DNA of 64,000 nucleotides from an uncultured Treponema sp. (GTDB lineage Bacteria; Spirochaetota; Spirochaetia; Treponematales; Treponemataceae): positions 124,001 to 188,000 of the forward strand of contig CASGDA010000005.1 in the NCBI GenBank assembly GCA_949300145.1. Direction: 5' to 3'. A program made the position numbers and the translations under genes. The notes under the pieces were generated by a model. The model was not told the origin of the DNA. It was given only the letters and a program-made list of their open reading frames with translations, and made no database searches. Positions within the stretch are counted from its first letter, which is position 1, and every line of letters begins with the position of its first letter. Below, piece by piece: positions 23,021-32,100 of this stretch.

Positions 23021-24790
23021 ATGGATAAAGAGGTCATTTACAGGCGGGCGAGGGACTATGTCCGTGATGAGCAGAACCCGTTCTTCAAAAACGAGGTGCA
23101 GGCCCTGATAGACAGGAATGACGACGCGGAACTCGAGGACCGTTTCTACCAGTCGCTGGAATTCGGAACAGGGGGACTGCGCGGGATAATCGGCGGCGGA
23201 ACAAACAGGATGAACACCTACATGATTAACCGCGCCACCCAGGGACTCGCCAATTACATAAAAAAAGCCGTGCCGGAAAAGGCCGCGGCCGGGAAGCTCT
23301 CCGCCGTGATAGCCTTTGACTCAAGGCATTATTCCGATGTCTTTGCGGAGGCGACCGCCCTTATCCTTGCCGCGAACGGATTCACTTCCTATTTATTCAC
23401 CGGGTTGCGCCCCACTCCGGAGCTCTCCTTTGCGGTAAGGGAACTCGGCTGCGACACGGGGGTGGTGGTTACCGCATCCCATAATCCGCCCCGGTACAAC
23501 GGATACAAGGCTTACTGGAATGACGGCGCCCAGGTGACGGAGCCGCATGACGTCGGAATCATAGATGAAGTGAACGCCGTCACCGACGTGAAGACAATCA
23601 CACGGGAGGAAGCCATCAAGACGGGGAAACTCGTTTTAATCGACAGTGAAATCGATGTAAAATACCACACGATGGTGAAATCCAAGCTTTTCCGCCCCGA
23701 CCTTATCCGGGAGAAAGCCGGGGAAGTCAGCATAGTCTACACCCCCCTCCACGGGACCGGGGCGATGCACGTCGAGGAAGTGCTCGGCAGCATGGGGCTG
23801 GAAGTAAAGACCGTCCCGGAGCAGAGGGAGCCGGACGGGGATTTCCCCACAGTGGAAAAACCGAACCCGGAGGAAGCCCCCGCCCTTAAAATGGCGCTCG
23901 CCCTTGCGGAAAAGGAAAAAGCCGACGTGGTGATGGCCACCGACCCCGACTCCGACAGGTTCGGAAGCGCCGTTCCGGGAAAGGACGGCAAATTCGTGCT
24001 TATCTCCGGAAACCAGATGGGTGTCCTGCTCGCGGATTACATCATCCTCTCAAGAAAGGAAACCGGAACAATGCCGGCGAATCCCGTGATTGTGCGCTCC
24101 ATCGTAACCTCCACGATGACGGACAGGATGGCGGCGGCGAACGGCGTCGCCCTGGATGAATGCCTCACCGGCTTCAAATGGATAGCCTCATGCATGCGCT
24201 CCTATGACGAGAAAAAGGATAAAAACTACATATTCGGCTTCGAGGAAAGCTACGGATACAACGTCGAAACCGAGGTAAGGGACAAAGACGGAGTATCCGC
24301 CGCCGCCATGTGCGCCGAGATGACGCTCTACTGGCGTTCCAAGGGAAAATCCCTCCTCGAAAGGCTCGACGAGCTTTACAGTGAATACGGATATTTCGAG
24401 GACAGGGCCATTTCCAAGTCCTTCCCCGGAATAACAGGCGTGGAAACCATGAAGAAAATCATGGCGACGCTGAGAAAAGAGGGGCTGAAAAAAATAGCCG
24501 GAAAGACCGTCGTGTGCATCCGCGATATAGCCGAATCGGTCAAATACGACCCCGCCCGCCCGGAAAGCAGGGAACCGGTCAGCCTGCCGAAAAGCAACGT
24601 GCTCCAGTTTTTCCTTGAGGACGGCTCGGTTGTAAGCGCGAGGCCAAGCGGAACGGAACCTAAGATTAAATTCTATATAAATATCGCGTCGGAACCCGGA
24701 AAGAACCCGGCTGCCGCCAGGGCGGCGGCGAAGGAATTCGGGGATAAAATCGAAAAAGAAATCCTCTCCGTTATCGACAGCGCAGGCTGA
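23021..24790 (+). CDS. Phosphoglucomutase/phosphomannomutase
   Basis: The 589-residue protein carries all four alpha-D-phosphohexomutase landmarks. The active-site serine loop is VVTASHNPPRYNGYKAYWND, the metal loop is ATDPDSDRFG, the sugar-binding loop is FGFEESYGY, and the phosphate loop is ARPSGTEPKIKFY. The N-terminal FGTGGLRGIIGGGTNRMN is that of the PgcA-type long form. It interconverts hexose 1- and 6-phosphates in the cytosol and so supplies sugar nucleotides for the glycan locus and glycogen or glucose metabolism. Eleven bases separate it from the exonuclease gene, suggesting an operon. Confidence 0.95.
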   Translation: MDKEVIYRRARDYVRDEQNPFFKNEVQALIDRNDDAELEDRFYQSLEFGTGGLRGIIGGGTNRMNTYMINRATQGLANYIKKAVPEKAAAGKLSAVIAFDSRHYSDVFAEATALILAANGFTSYLFTGLRPTPELSFAVRELGCDTGVVVTASHNPPRYNGYKAYWNDGAQVTEPHDVGIIDEVNAVTDVKTITREEAIKTGKLVLIDSEIDVKYHTMVKSKLFRPDLIREKAGEVSIVYTPLHGTGAMHVEEVLGSMGLEVKTVPEQREPDGDFPTVEKPNPEEAPALKMALALAEKEKADVVMATDPDSDRFGSAVPGKDGKFVLISGNQMGVLLADYIILSRKETGTMPANPVIVRSIVTSTMTDRMAAANGVALDECLTGFKWIASCMRSYDEKKDKNYIFGFEESYGYNVETEVRDKDGVSAAAMCAEMTLYWRSKGKSLLERLDELYSEYGYFEDRAISKSFPGITGVETMKKIMATLRKEGLKKIAGKTVVCIRDIAESVKYDPARPESREPVSLPKSNVLQFFLEDGSVVSARPSGTEPKIKFYINIASEPGKNPAAARAAAKEFGDKIEKEILSVIDSAG

Positions 24791-24801
24791 AAGAGGTTCC
24801 G

Positions 24802-25371
24802 GTGACAGAAACACCGTCTCCCGGCAAATTGTACGCCCTCCTGCAGGAGGGCGGCGTTTTCACGGCCTTTGACACGGAAACAACGGGGCTTTCGGCGGTT
24901 TCAGGACGCCTTACTGAAATAGGGGCCGTCAGGTTTGACAGGAACGGAATCACCGCGCGTTTTTCAACCCTGATAGATCCGGGGATTCCCATCCCGGAGG
25001 AAATAACGGAGCTGACGGGCATCATGAACTCCATGACGGACGGCAAGCCTCCGGCTCCGGAAGCGGCGGCTGACTTCATCCGCTTCGCCGGGGGAAGCTG
25101 CCTCATAGCGCACAACGCCGGCTTCGACATGTCCTTTTTGAATGCGGCCCTCGCCGCCGCGGGGAAACCGCCGCCGGATAACCCTGTCCTTGACACAAAA
25201 CAGATTGCGGCGATGGTTTTTCCGGGACTTGAATCCTACAGCCTGCAGAATCTCGCCGCCCGTTTCGGGATAAATGTCGTCTCAGCCCACCGGGCGGAGG
25301 ATGACGCAAGGGTTTGCATGGAGCTTTTCCTTCTCTGCCTTGGAGAGGCGGTTCGGGGAACCGCCTCCTAA
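24802..25371 (+). CDS. DnaQ-like 3'-5' exonuclease
   Basis: The 189-residue protein begins with GTG after AGAGGTTCC. The DEDDh motifs are present: FDTETTGLSAVSGRLTEIGA (ExoI), HNAGFDMSFLNAAL (ExoII) and HRAEDDARVCMELF (ExoIII with His-Asp). It resembles the proofreading epsilon subunit of DNA polymerase III, but many such stand-alone proteins are general exonucleases, so the exact role is open. Its stop overlaps the stop of the convergent LysM gene. Confidence 0.88.
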   Translation: MTETPSPGKLYALLQEGGVFTAFDTETTGLSAVSGRLTEIGAVRFDRNGITARFSTLIDPGIPIPEEITELTGIMNSMTDGKPPAPEAAADFIRFAGGSCLIAHNAGFDMSFLNAALAAAGKPPPDNPVLDTKQIAAMVFPGLESYSLQNLAARFGINVVSAHRAEDDARVCMELFLLCLGEAVRGTAS

Positions 25372-26198
25372 CCCCTGGGTGCGGTGGCGGGATCCACCGG
25401 AAAATCCTTCTTGTAAACCATGAAATACAGCATTGGTTTCCCGGAGAGGGGGTCGGTCCCAAGCTTTCCCAGCTTGTCGCCGAAGCCGAGGGAATCGCTG
25501 CTGCTCACCCCTATATCCTCAAGCCCGCCGTATACGTAAATATAGCCGTTACCGGACTGGACAAAAACCACCTGTCCGAAACCGCGGTAAGGTCCTATGG
25601 ACAAAACCTTTCCGGAGGCGATGCTTTTGACGTCGGCACCTTTGGAAGAGGTTATGGAAACACCGTAAATTTTACCCGTAAGATAGGCAACCTCCTCGGC
25701 TTCCACGGGCCAGATAATATTGGGATCAAGTTTTTTGTTTTCGTAATTCCTCGGATCCTCAACGGAAACAGGGATGACGGGCCGCCGCTCCTTTCCGGAA
25801 CCGGTGCCGGAGGTGGATGCGACATCTGTATCTGTGGAAGAGGGAATCACAAGCTCATCCCCTATTTTAATGGAGGCGTTCCTGTCAAGTCCGTTCGCGG
25901 AGGCAAGCTCGGAAACGGAAACCCCGAAACGCCTGGCGAGACCGTACAGGCTGTCGCCCTTTTCTACCACGTAATTGGAGGAAGAGCCTGACGGAACGGG
26001 AATTTTCAGGCTGGTACCCGCGTTTATTTTGTCCGGATTTGTTATACCGTTCGCCTTCATTATCTGATCTGTGGAAACACCGTATCTGCGGCTCAAAGAG
26101 AAAAGGGTCTCCCCTTTCCGGAGGACGTGGATTATATCTTCAGCCGTGACAATAAAAACCAAGCAGAGAATAACGAAAAAGAAAGATTTTTTCCTCAT
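25368..26198 (-). CDS. Exported LysM protein with degenerate LytM (M23) domain
   Basis: A signal peptide (residues 1-18) is followed by two LysM domains (about 22-66, HVLRKGETLFSLSRRYGVST; about 71-114, YVVEKGDSLYGLARRFGVSV) and a Ser/Thr linker. The C-terminal M23 fold (about 165-276) reads VKSIASGKVLSIGPYRGFGQ and GNGYIYVYGGL. The zinc-binding H-x-H of active enzymes is replaced (MLYFMV instead of an H-L-H-F phrase, and G-G in place of A-H). It is therefore probably not a peptidase but an EnvC/NlpD-like activator or scaffold that binds peptidoglycan in the periplasm. Confidence 0.85.
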   Translation of the reverse strand: MRKKSFFFVILCLVFIVTAEDIIHVLRKGETLFSLSRRYGVSTDQIMKANGITNPDKINAGTSLKIPVPSGSSSNYVVEKGDSLYGLARRFGVSVSELASANGLDRNASIKIGDELVIPSSTDTDVASTSGTGSGKERRPVIPVSVEDPRNYENKKLDPNIIWPVEAEEVAYLTGKIYGVSITSSKGADVKSIASGKVLSIGPYRGFGQVVFVQSGNGYIYVYGGLEDIGVSSSDSLGFGDKLGKLGTDPLSGKPMLYFMVYKKDFPVDPATAPRG

Positions 26199-26248
26199 AC
26201 GAGTTCATTTTCGGCATATTCCGGGAAAAAATAAAGGAGGTAAAACCC

Positions 26249-26800
26249 TTACTTTGAAATTATGTCCGACATTGTGAAGGGCAGAAGCGAATGGAGGGAA
26301 TCCAAATCCTTGGAAGAAACGGAGCATTCTTTTTCGTAGACAATAGTCTCGTTGCACCGGTCCAGTTTCTTGACCAAATCCAGTATAATGTAGGTCAGCA
26401 ATACGAGTCCGCTTTTCGGATGGGTGTTTATGTATTTTGAGAAAGTATCCTGCATAAAGACCATGACCATCGTATCCTCGCAGGCCCTCACAGTGGCGAT
26501 GGCAGGTTCCTGGATAAAAAGTGAGGTCTCCCCCAGAACAGAACCGTTCTTCAATGTGCTGAGTCTGACAGTGCTGGCATCTGTAGTGCCTTTCTTGATG
26601 ATATCCACCGACCCGGACAGGATGGTGTAAAGGGCGGAAGATTTTCCGCCTTCAACGATTATATCCTCGCCTTTCTTGTATGAGCAGAGCCTGCACATGG
26701 ACACAATATCTGCCAAATCATTCCGGCTTAAGCTGGAAAACATGGGAATATCAATCAAAGTTGATAGGAGAGCTTCCTGTGAAACATCAATTTCACTCAT
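26249..26800 (-). CDS. Cyclic-nucleotide-binding domain protein
   Basis: The 183-residue protein is mostly one cNMP-binding domain. It has FSSLSRNDLADIVSMCRLCS, KKGEDIIVEGGKSSALYTIL and SGSVDIIKKG, then GSVLGETSLFIQEPAIATVR, which is the phosphate-binding cassette position. The cassette's usual R-x-A is read here as I-A-T, so binding strength is uncertain. A C-terminal helical part without a helix-turn-helix follows, so it is not a CRP transcription factor. It could regulate a partner protein. It is divergent from the OmpA gene. Confidence 0.8.
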   Translation of the reverse strand: MSEIDVSQEALLSTLIDIPMFSSLSRNDLADIVSMCRLCSYKKGEDIIVEGGKSSALYTILSGSVDIIKKGTTDASTVRLSTLKNGSVLGETSLFIQEPAIATVRACEDTMVMVFMQDTFSKYINTHPKSGLVLLTYIILDLVKKLDRCNETIVYEKECSVSSKDLDSLHSLLPFTMSDIISK

Positions 26801-26870
26801 TTTAACCTCGATTCATATGATTTCCAGAGGATTATAGCACAAAACCGAAAAAAAATGATATACCTTTAAT

Positions 26871-28298
26871 ATGAAAATCAATAAGAGTTTTACAATCCAA
26901 TTCATAAAAATATTTTTTCTGCTCTACCCTGTTCTGTCTGCCCAATACGTACAGGCGCAGTCCCCGGTAAAGCTTGAATACGGATTCAACGGAAAATACT
27001 CCTATACGGAACGGACGAACCTTTCAAAATACGTCAACGGAAAATACACCGGCCTCACCCACAGGGAAACCAGGGCGAACATGAAATACGAAGGTGAAAA
27101 TGAAGAGGGTTCCGTCTTTTCAGGTTTTTTCTATGTAACGGAGGAAACCCTGAGGGACATGAAAAACGTCTCCCTTCCGCTGGATGAAATCATCCCCACG
27201 GAATTCGCTGTCACGGACCGGGGAAACCTGGTTTTTACGGAAGACAACGGCTATCCGCGCATGAGGAATTTCCCGGCTTTCCCCGAAGAGCCGGTAAAGC
27301 CCGGGGATTACTGGGAGGCGGAGGCGCTGAGGATTATCGACCCGAAGAATTCCGGGAAAACGACCGAAATGCCCGTCTATGTCGCATACACATTTTCCGG
27401 GACGGAGGAATACCGGGGCAGACAGGTTCACAGAATCAAGGCAAAGTACGCCACAAGAATCGGGAAATACAGTTCCGTCCGTTCCATGGATCCGGAATTA
27501 AAGGAAGCCCACGGCACCCACGACGCGGATATCCTTGTTGACGCGGAAACAGGCGTAGTAATGATGATTCTGGACCGCCTGGACGAAACCTTCTTTTACA
27601 ACGACGGAGGAAGCATAAGGCTTCGCGGTTCCTCGGCCGAATTCACGGAACTGGCGTCAATGACGGAAAAAGGCGTCCTTCCCGGGGAAATAACCAGAAT
27701 AGCCGACGCCGCCCAAAAGTCGGCGGAGGCCTCCGGTATTTCCATGCCTGAAAGCATTGACGACACCTTTGAAGGCTCCGCCGACGGCCCAGGACAAACA
27801 CGGGAACCGGAACCGCAGACGGATGACCGGATGAACCGGCTTCTCCCTTCCGGCGGAGGAACCGGCGGCGCAGGTTCCGCGGCGGGCTCTTCCGGGGAAT
27901 CCGGCGGTAAGGCTCCGGATGAGCCTTTCACGGTGGATGTCACCGAACAGGGGATAAAGCTTTCAGTCCGGGACATCAGGTTCAAACCGGACAGCGACGA
28001 GATACTTCCGGAGGAGGAATGGCGCATTGACGCCATCGCGGAAACCCTGCGGCTTGCGGAGGGAATGAATTTCCTTGTTGAAGGCCACACCGCTTCCGTC
28101 GGGAAACCCGACGGGGAAAAGGAGCTTTCCATCCGGCGTGCGAAAAAAATAACGGAAGAGCTCTCCTCCAGGGGAATAGACGCGGAAAGATTCATCTATA
28201 CGGGATACGGCGGAACAAAACCCGTCGCGGACAATTCCACGGCGGAAGGCAGGGCGCAGAACAGGCGTGTTGAAATCACAATCCTGGGAGCTGAATGA
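26871..28298 (+). CDS. Exported OmpA-family protein
   Basis: A signal peptide (about residues 1-29, ending VQA) is followed by a large N-terminal domain of beta type (about 35-245). A Gly/Ser/Pro-rich linker (about 300-345) leads to a C-terminal OmpA-like peptidoglycan-binding domain: FKPDSDEILPEEEWRIDAIA, FLVEGHTASVG, RAKKITEELSSRGIDAERFI and AQNRRVEITI. The conserved Asp and Arg contacts for diaminopimelate-type peptidoglycan are present. The N-terminal half is not recognised. It should tie an envelope structure to the cell wall in the periplasm. Start context lacks a strong Shine-Dalgarno. Confidence 0.88.
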   Translation: MKINKSFTIQFIKIFFLLYPVLSAQYVQAQSPVKLEYGFNGKYSYTERTNLSKYVNGKYTGLTHRETRANMKYEGENEEGSVFSGFFYVTEETLRDMKNVSLPLDEIIPTEFAVTDRGNLVFTEDNGYPRMRNFPAFPEEPVKPGDYWEAEALRIIDPKNSGKTTEMPVYVAYTFSGTEEYRGRQVHRIKAKYATRIGKYSSVRSMDPELKEAHGTHDADILVDAETGVVMMILDRLDETFFYNDGGSIRLRGSSAEFTELASMTEKGVLPGEITRIADAAQKSAEASGISMPESIDDTFEGSADGPGQTREPEPQTDDRMNRLLPSGGGTGGAGSAAGSSGESGGKAPDEPFTVDVTEQGIKLSVRDIRFKPDSDEILPEEEWRIDAIAETLRLAEGMNFLVEGHTASVGKPDGEKELSIRRAKKITEELSSRGIDAERFIYTGYGGTKPVADNSTAEGRAQNRRVEITILGAE

Positions 28299-28322
28299 AA
28301 CGGCACATCCAACACGGATATG

Positions 28323-29540
28323 TCAAAACAAAGAAAACTGCTCCGGTTCCTGGAATTCCCTGAAAAGGGAGTGGACGTCTATGCCGTTTACGGTTGTACC
28401 TTCAGGATAAAGCTCCAGTATATTCCTCCTTCCTGAAACCAGATGGCCGGAGGAAATACCGAAGCGTATGGAGGAATCAGCCTCTATAAAAGCCGCGATA
28501 TGATCAGCGACACGAATGAGCTTTCCGTCCACCGGGGAAAATTCCGGCTTGTTGTACTGCTCCTGAAGCTCATCAAAAGTCACGTGTTTAACCCTTCCGC
28601 CGTCAATCACCCGGTTTTTGAACTCATCGCCGGTAAAATATATCAGCTCATCACGGAAACAATCGTCCATCAGGGGAATAAGTTCCTTTCCGAGAAACAG
28701 CGCCTCCACGTCCTTCACAATATCGGGGAGCGTGTCTGTAGCCTGCTTCACCGGAGAAATTATGTCGCGTGTTACAGCTTCCGGCAAATCATGAAAGAGG
28801 GCCGAGAAAAAATTGTTGTAAAGTCTTTTTCCGGAGATTCCCGCCTCACGGCTTAACAGAAGGGTCAAAGCCGCCACGTAGTATGAATGGCCGAGAACAT
28901 TCGTATGGGGAATTCTGGGTGTCTGGTTCCAGCGCATCTGGAAACGGAGGCTTTCAACCTGGAGCAGAAAATCATAAAGCCTCTGCCTGGTAAACAACAG
29001 CTGGAGGGCGCGCAAATCCAGGAAACTTTCCAGGTCCTTATTCAAGCCCCTTTCAATCTCACAAATACGCTGGGTTTCATTGACAGTCTTTAAAAGCGCG
29101 ACCTCCCGCATGGCGGAATATTTGTGCGCGGCGCGGGAAATCCGGCAGCTTATATCGTCCGGATTATAAGGTTCAAACAGGTGGGATGAAAATTCCTCCA
29201 AAAACCGGACATCAGGGGCTGTATCTGTAAATTGTTCCAGAACCCACTTATTCAGTTTTTTGAATTCCTCAGGATAATCATTGCGTATTACACGCTGAAC
29301 GGGGGATTTAATGTCACAGAGGGCGATTTTCCGCAGCAGGTCAAAAAGGGAGGCGTAAATTATCTTTTCCCAGTCAATCTCAGCCCCGGCGGCCTCCTCG
29401 AATTTTCCTATTATGTAGCACAGGACAGCCCTTTCAGCCGCCTTGTCAATCTCAACCAGAGGAACGGGTCTTATCAGGTCATTCCACCGTTCAATCAAAA
29501 AGCCTTCGAAAATTTTCAGTATCAGTTTTTTATCGGGCAT
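28323..29540 (-). CDS. HD-domain phosphohydrolase-like protein
   Basis: In this 405-residue protein the second half holds an HD domain of the YfbR type. It has TPRIPHTNVLGHSYYVAALT, then FFSALFHDLPEAVTRDIISP with the H-D pair and VADHIAAFIEA with the last Asp. The N-terminal 180 residues are helical and not recognised. Relatives hydrolyse nucleotides, often deoxynucleoside monophosphates; the substrate here is unknown. It sits 17 bp downstream of the conserved spirochaete gene, in the minus-strand block that includes recN and nadK. Confidence 0.8.
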   Translation of the reverse strand: MPDKKLILKIFEGFLIERWNDLIRPVPLVEIDKAAERAVLCYIIGKFEEAAGAEIDWEKIIYASLFDLLRKIALCDIKSPVQRVIRNDYPEEFKKLNKWVLEQFTDTAPDVRFLEEFSSHLFEPYNPDDISCRISRAAHKYSAMREVALLKTVNETQRICEIERGLNKDLESFLDLRALQLLFTRQRLYDFLLQVESLRFQMRWNQTPRIPHTNVLGHSYYVAALTLLLSREAGISGKRLYNNFFSALFHDLPEAVTRDIISPVKQATDTLPDIVKDVEALFLGKELIPLMDDCFRDELIYFTGDEFKNRVIDGGRVKHVTFDELQEQYNKPEFSPVDGKLIRVADHIAAFIEADSSIRFGISSGHLVSGRRNILELYPEGTTVNGIDVHSLFREFQEPEQFSLF

Positions 29541-29557
29541 GTTTCAGGATAATCCTT

Positions 29558-30379
29558 TCAGTTCTGGCGGCCGTAAGACTGGGACTCCGACTTCTTATGG
29601 TCTTTTTCCATTTTTTCCTTCCATATCTCGGCTTTACGTTTCGCCTCCTCGGCCGCCTCCCTCTCATTCAAAATAATATGTATGCGGCGCAGGGCCAAAA
29701 GGTAATTTATACCCAGGCGGAAGTCATCGATACGGCCCGTGGAAAGCTCATACTTTTCGCGGTACCTGTCGGCGGCCTGTGACAAAAGCTTTTTCACAAG
29801 CCTGAGATGATAGACGGTCTCGTCATAATCCTCGGAATGGGGATCCAGTCCGTCTTTTGAGGCCTTTTTTAAATCCAGGATATTTTTCGCGACAGTGGCG
29901 AAGCGAGCCTCAAGCTCAACGAAGGTCCACCGCCATTTGGTGTTATCCCCGTAAGCCTCGATAATCATCTGTATTGCAAGCCCCATTTTCCTGATAAGAT
30001 AATACCTCTTTGATTCCGGCAGGTTGGCAATCAAACTGACCTTATCCTCATAATCAGAAAACGGCGCGTCAATATAATCTGAAACAACTTCCTCAAGATA
30101 AATCACAGCCTTGTAAAGGGTTTTCCTCGCATCATTGAGGGCGTCCTCATTTTTGACACCGAGAACCGCCACCGAAAGGGAATGCTTAGCCAGATACAGT
30201 GTAGAGACGAAAAGCATCTCATCAACAAGAAGAAGGCGTTTGTAGGCGGCGCCGTCGGGATCCTTCGATATAAAATCAAGGACATTCTTTTCCTTCAATA
30301 AAAGAGTGTCAATCTGCTGCTGGTAAACAGCGGCTTTATCATTATATAGCTGCCTGTATGCATCAGAAACTTTTCCCAT
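29558..30379 (-). CDS. Conserved helical protein of unknown function
   Basis: I do not recognise a family for this 273-residue protein. It starts after CAGGAGG, and it is almost wholly alpha-helical with no signal or membrane segment. Features include LLLKEKNVLDFISKDPDGAA, LLLVDEMLFVSTLYLAKHSL and a very basic/acidic C-terminal helix (REAAEEAKRKAEIWKEKMEK) likely to form a coiled coil. It lies two bases downstream of recN, so co-expression with the repair gene is likely. It looks like a lineage-restricted protein. Confidence 0.75.
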   Translation of the reverse strand: MGKVSDAYRQLYNDKAAVYQQQIDTLLLKEKNVLDFISKDPDGAAYKRLLLVDEMLFVSTLYLAKHSLSVAVLGVKNEDALNDARKTLYKAVIYLEEVVSDYIDAPFSDYEDKVSLIANLPESKRYYLIRKMGLAIQMIIEAYGDNTKWRWTFVELEARFATVAKNILDLKKASKDGLDPHSEDYDETVYHLRLVKKLLSQAADRYREKYELSTGRIDDFRLGINYLLALRRIHIILNEREAAEEAKRKAEIWKEKMEKDHKKSESQSYGRQN

Positions 30380-30381
30380 GA

Positions 30382-32100
30382 TTATCCTCCTGATTTGGAT
30401 CCGCCTGAATATTCATTCAGGAGTTTCCGGGCATGCTCCATGGACACGCCGCTTCCGGCCCCGCCGGAAAGCATACGCGATATTTCCGCAGCCCTTTCAT
30501 CACCGGAAACAGTATGGGCGGAAGTAATGGTTCCGGCGGCGTCCGTTTTTTTCTCTATAACCACCTGGTTGTCAGCCTGACAGGCGATTCCCGCAAGATG
30601 GGTGATGCATAAAATCTGCCGGCTGCGGGATAAATTGTGTATATATGAACCGACAGCGAGGGCGACTTCCCCTCCTATGCCGGTGTCGATTTCATCAAAA
30701 ATAAGCGTGCCGGCTGAATCAGCATCCGCAAGAACGGTTTTCAAGGCCAGCATGACACGGGAGAGTTCCCCTCCCGAAGCGATTTTCGCGAGGGGCCGGA
30801 GCGGCTCGCCGGGATTGGCGCTTATGAGGAATTCAACGTTGTCAAAGCCGTACTGGGAGACGGTTTTGCCGCCGCCTTCTGAAGATTCCTTGGGACTTAG
30901 GGAAACCTTGAATTTTGTGCCGGCCATTCCCAGACTTTTCAGTATTTCCTCCACGCTTTCCTCCATCTTTCCGGAAGCCGCGGCCCTCTTTTCAGAAATA
31001 AGCTTTCCGTCAGCCAGAAGGCGGCGCTCAAGAGAGGCGATCTCACTGTCAACGGATGAACGGCTTTCCTCAAGACTGGAAAGCTCTTCAAGCTCACGGG
31101 AAGCCTCCTCAGCATAATCCAAAACAGCCCTGAGCGAAGGTCCGTATTTTTTCTTCAGCTTATACAGAAGGGAAAGCCGCTCCTCCACGGCTTCCAGGCG
31201 GGACGGGTCAAAAACCGTGGAATTCAGATAATTACCTATGTTTGAGTTTATGTCCTCGATTTCGTAAAAAGCGTTTTCCAGCCTGGGTATTTCGGAAAAA
31301 AAGGATGAGTCTATTCCCGCAGCGGTCTCAATGAAACCTTTTGCCCGTTTCATCAGGGACAAGACGCCGGCGGCTCCGGAAGAAGAGTCGGAACCGAACA
31401 TCGCGGAACACTGTTCCAGAGCGGAACACAGTTTTTCATGCTGCGAAAGCCGTTTAGCCTCCTCCTCAAGTTTTTCTTCCTCGTCAACTTCGATTTTCGC
31501 ATCGGCAATTTCCTTTACCGCAAACGAAAGAAGTTCTATTTTTTCATCCCTGTTCTGCCTGGCGGAATCCATTTCCTCCCGGCGGCGTCTGGCGGAAACA
31601 AGCTGCCCGTATAACCCGGAAAAAGCGGCGACCTCATCTGTGATTCCCGCATAGGCATCCAGAAAACGCCTGTGTTCCGGAACCTTCAGCAGCGACTGAT
31701 GGTCGTGCTGTCCGTGTATATCCACCAAAAACGAGGTGAATTCCGCGAGCTCATTCCGTGTCACGGGAACACCCTGAATCCAGCAGGAGGACCTGCCGCC
31801 GGAACGGGCATTCCTTTTGAGAAGGATTCGGCCGGAATCAGGCTCAATGCCGCGGGAAGAAAGCCATTCGGCGGCGGGCCCTTTGTCCGGCACAGAGACT
31901 GTTCCGGCTACAAGGGCTTCATCCGAACCGGAACGTATGACATCGGGTCCCGCCTTTCCTCCGAGAAGGAAAGATATGGAGCCGATGAGGATTGATTTTC
32001 CCGTGCCCGTCTCGCCGGTAAGCACAGTGAAACCCTCCCCGAATGAAAGGGAAAGAGAATCTATAAGGGCGAAATCCTTTATGCTTATATCTTCTATCAT
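30382..32100 (-). CDS. recN: DNA repair protein RecN
   Basis: The 572-residue SMC-like ATPase has Walker A GETGTGKSILIGSISFLLGG near the N-terminus, HGQHDHQSLLKVPEHRRFLD (the RecN signature) and two long coiled-coil arms (about 155-375). The C-terminal ATPase half has the signature IASGGELSRVMLALK, Walker B LIFDEIDTGIGGEVALAVG and QILCITHLAGIACQADNQ. It acts early in double-strand-break repair. The start overlaps the NAD kinase stop by four bases. Confidence 0.96.
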   Translation of the reverse strand: MIEDISIKDFALIDSLSLSFGEGFTVLTGETGTGKSILIGSISFLLGGKAGPDVIRSGSDEALVAGTVSVPDKGPAAEWLSSRGIEPDSGRILLKRNARSGGRSSCWIQGVPVTRNELAEFTSFLVDIHGQHDHQSLLKVPEHRRFLDAYAGITDEVAAFSGLYGQLVSARRRREEMDSARQNRDEKIELLSFAVKEIADAKIEVDEEEKLEEEAKRLSQHEKLCSALEQCSAMFGSDSSSGAAGVLSLMKRAKGFIETAAGIDSSFFSEIPRLENAFYEIEDINSNIGNYLNSTVFDPSRLEAVEERLSLLYKLKKKYGPSLRAVLDYAEEASRELEELSSLEESRSSVDSEIASLERRLLADGKLISEKRAAASGKMEESVEEILKSLGMAGTKFKVSLSPKESSEGGGKTVSQYGFDNVEFLISANPGEPLRPLAKIASGGELSRVMLALKTVLADADSAGTLIFDEIDTGIGGEVALAVGSYIHNLSRSRQILCITHLAGIACQADNQVVIEKKTDAAGTITSAHTVSGDERAAEISRMLSGGAGSGVSMEHARKLLNEYSGGSKSGG

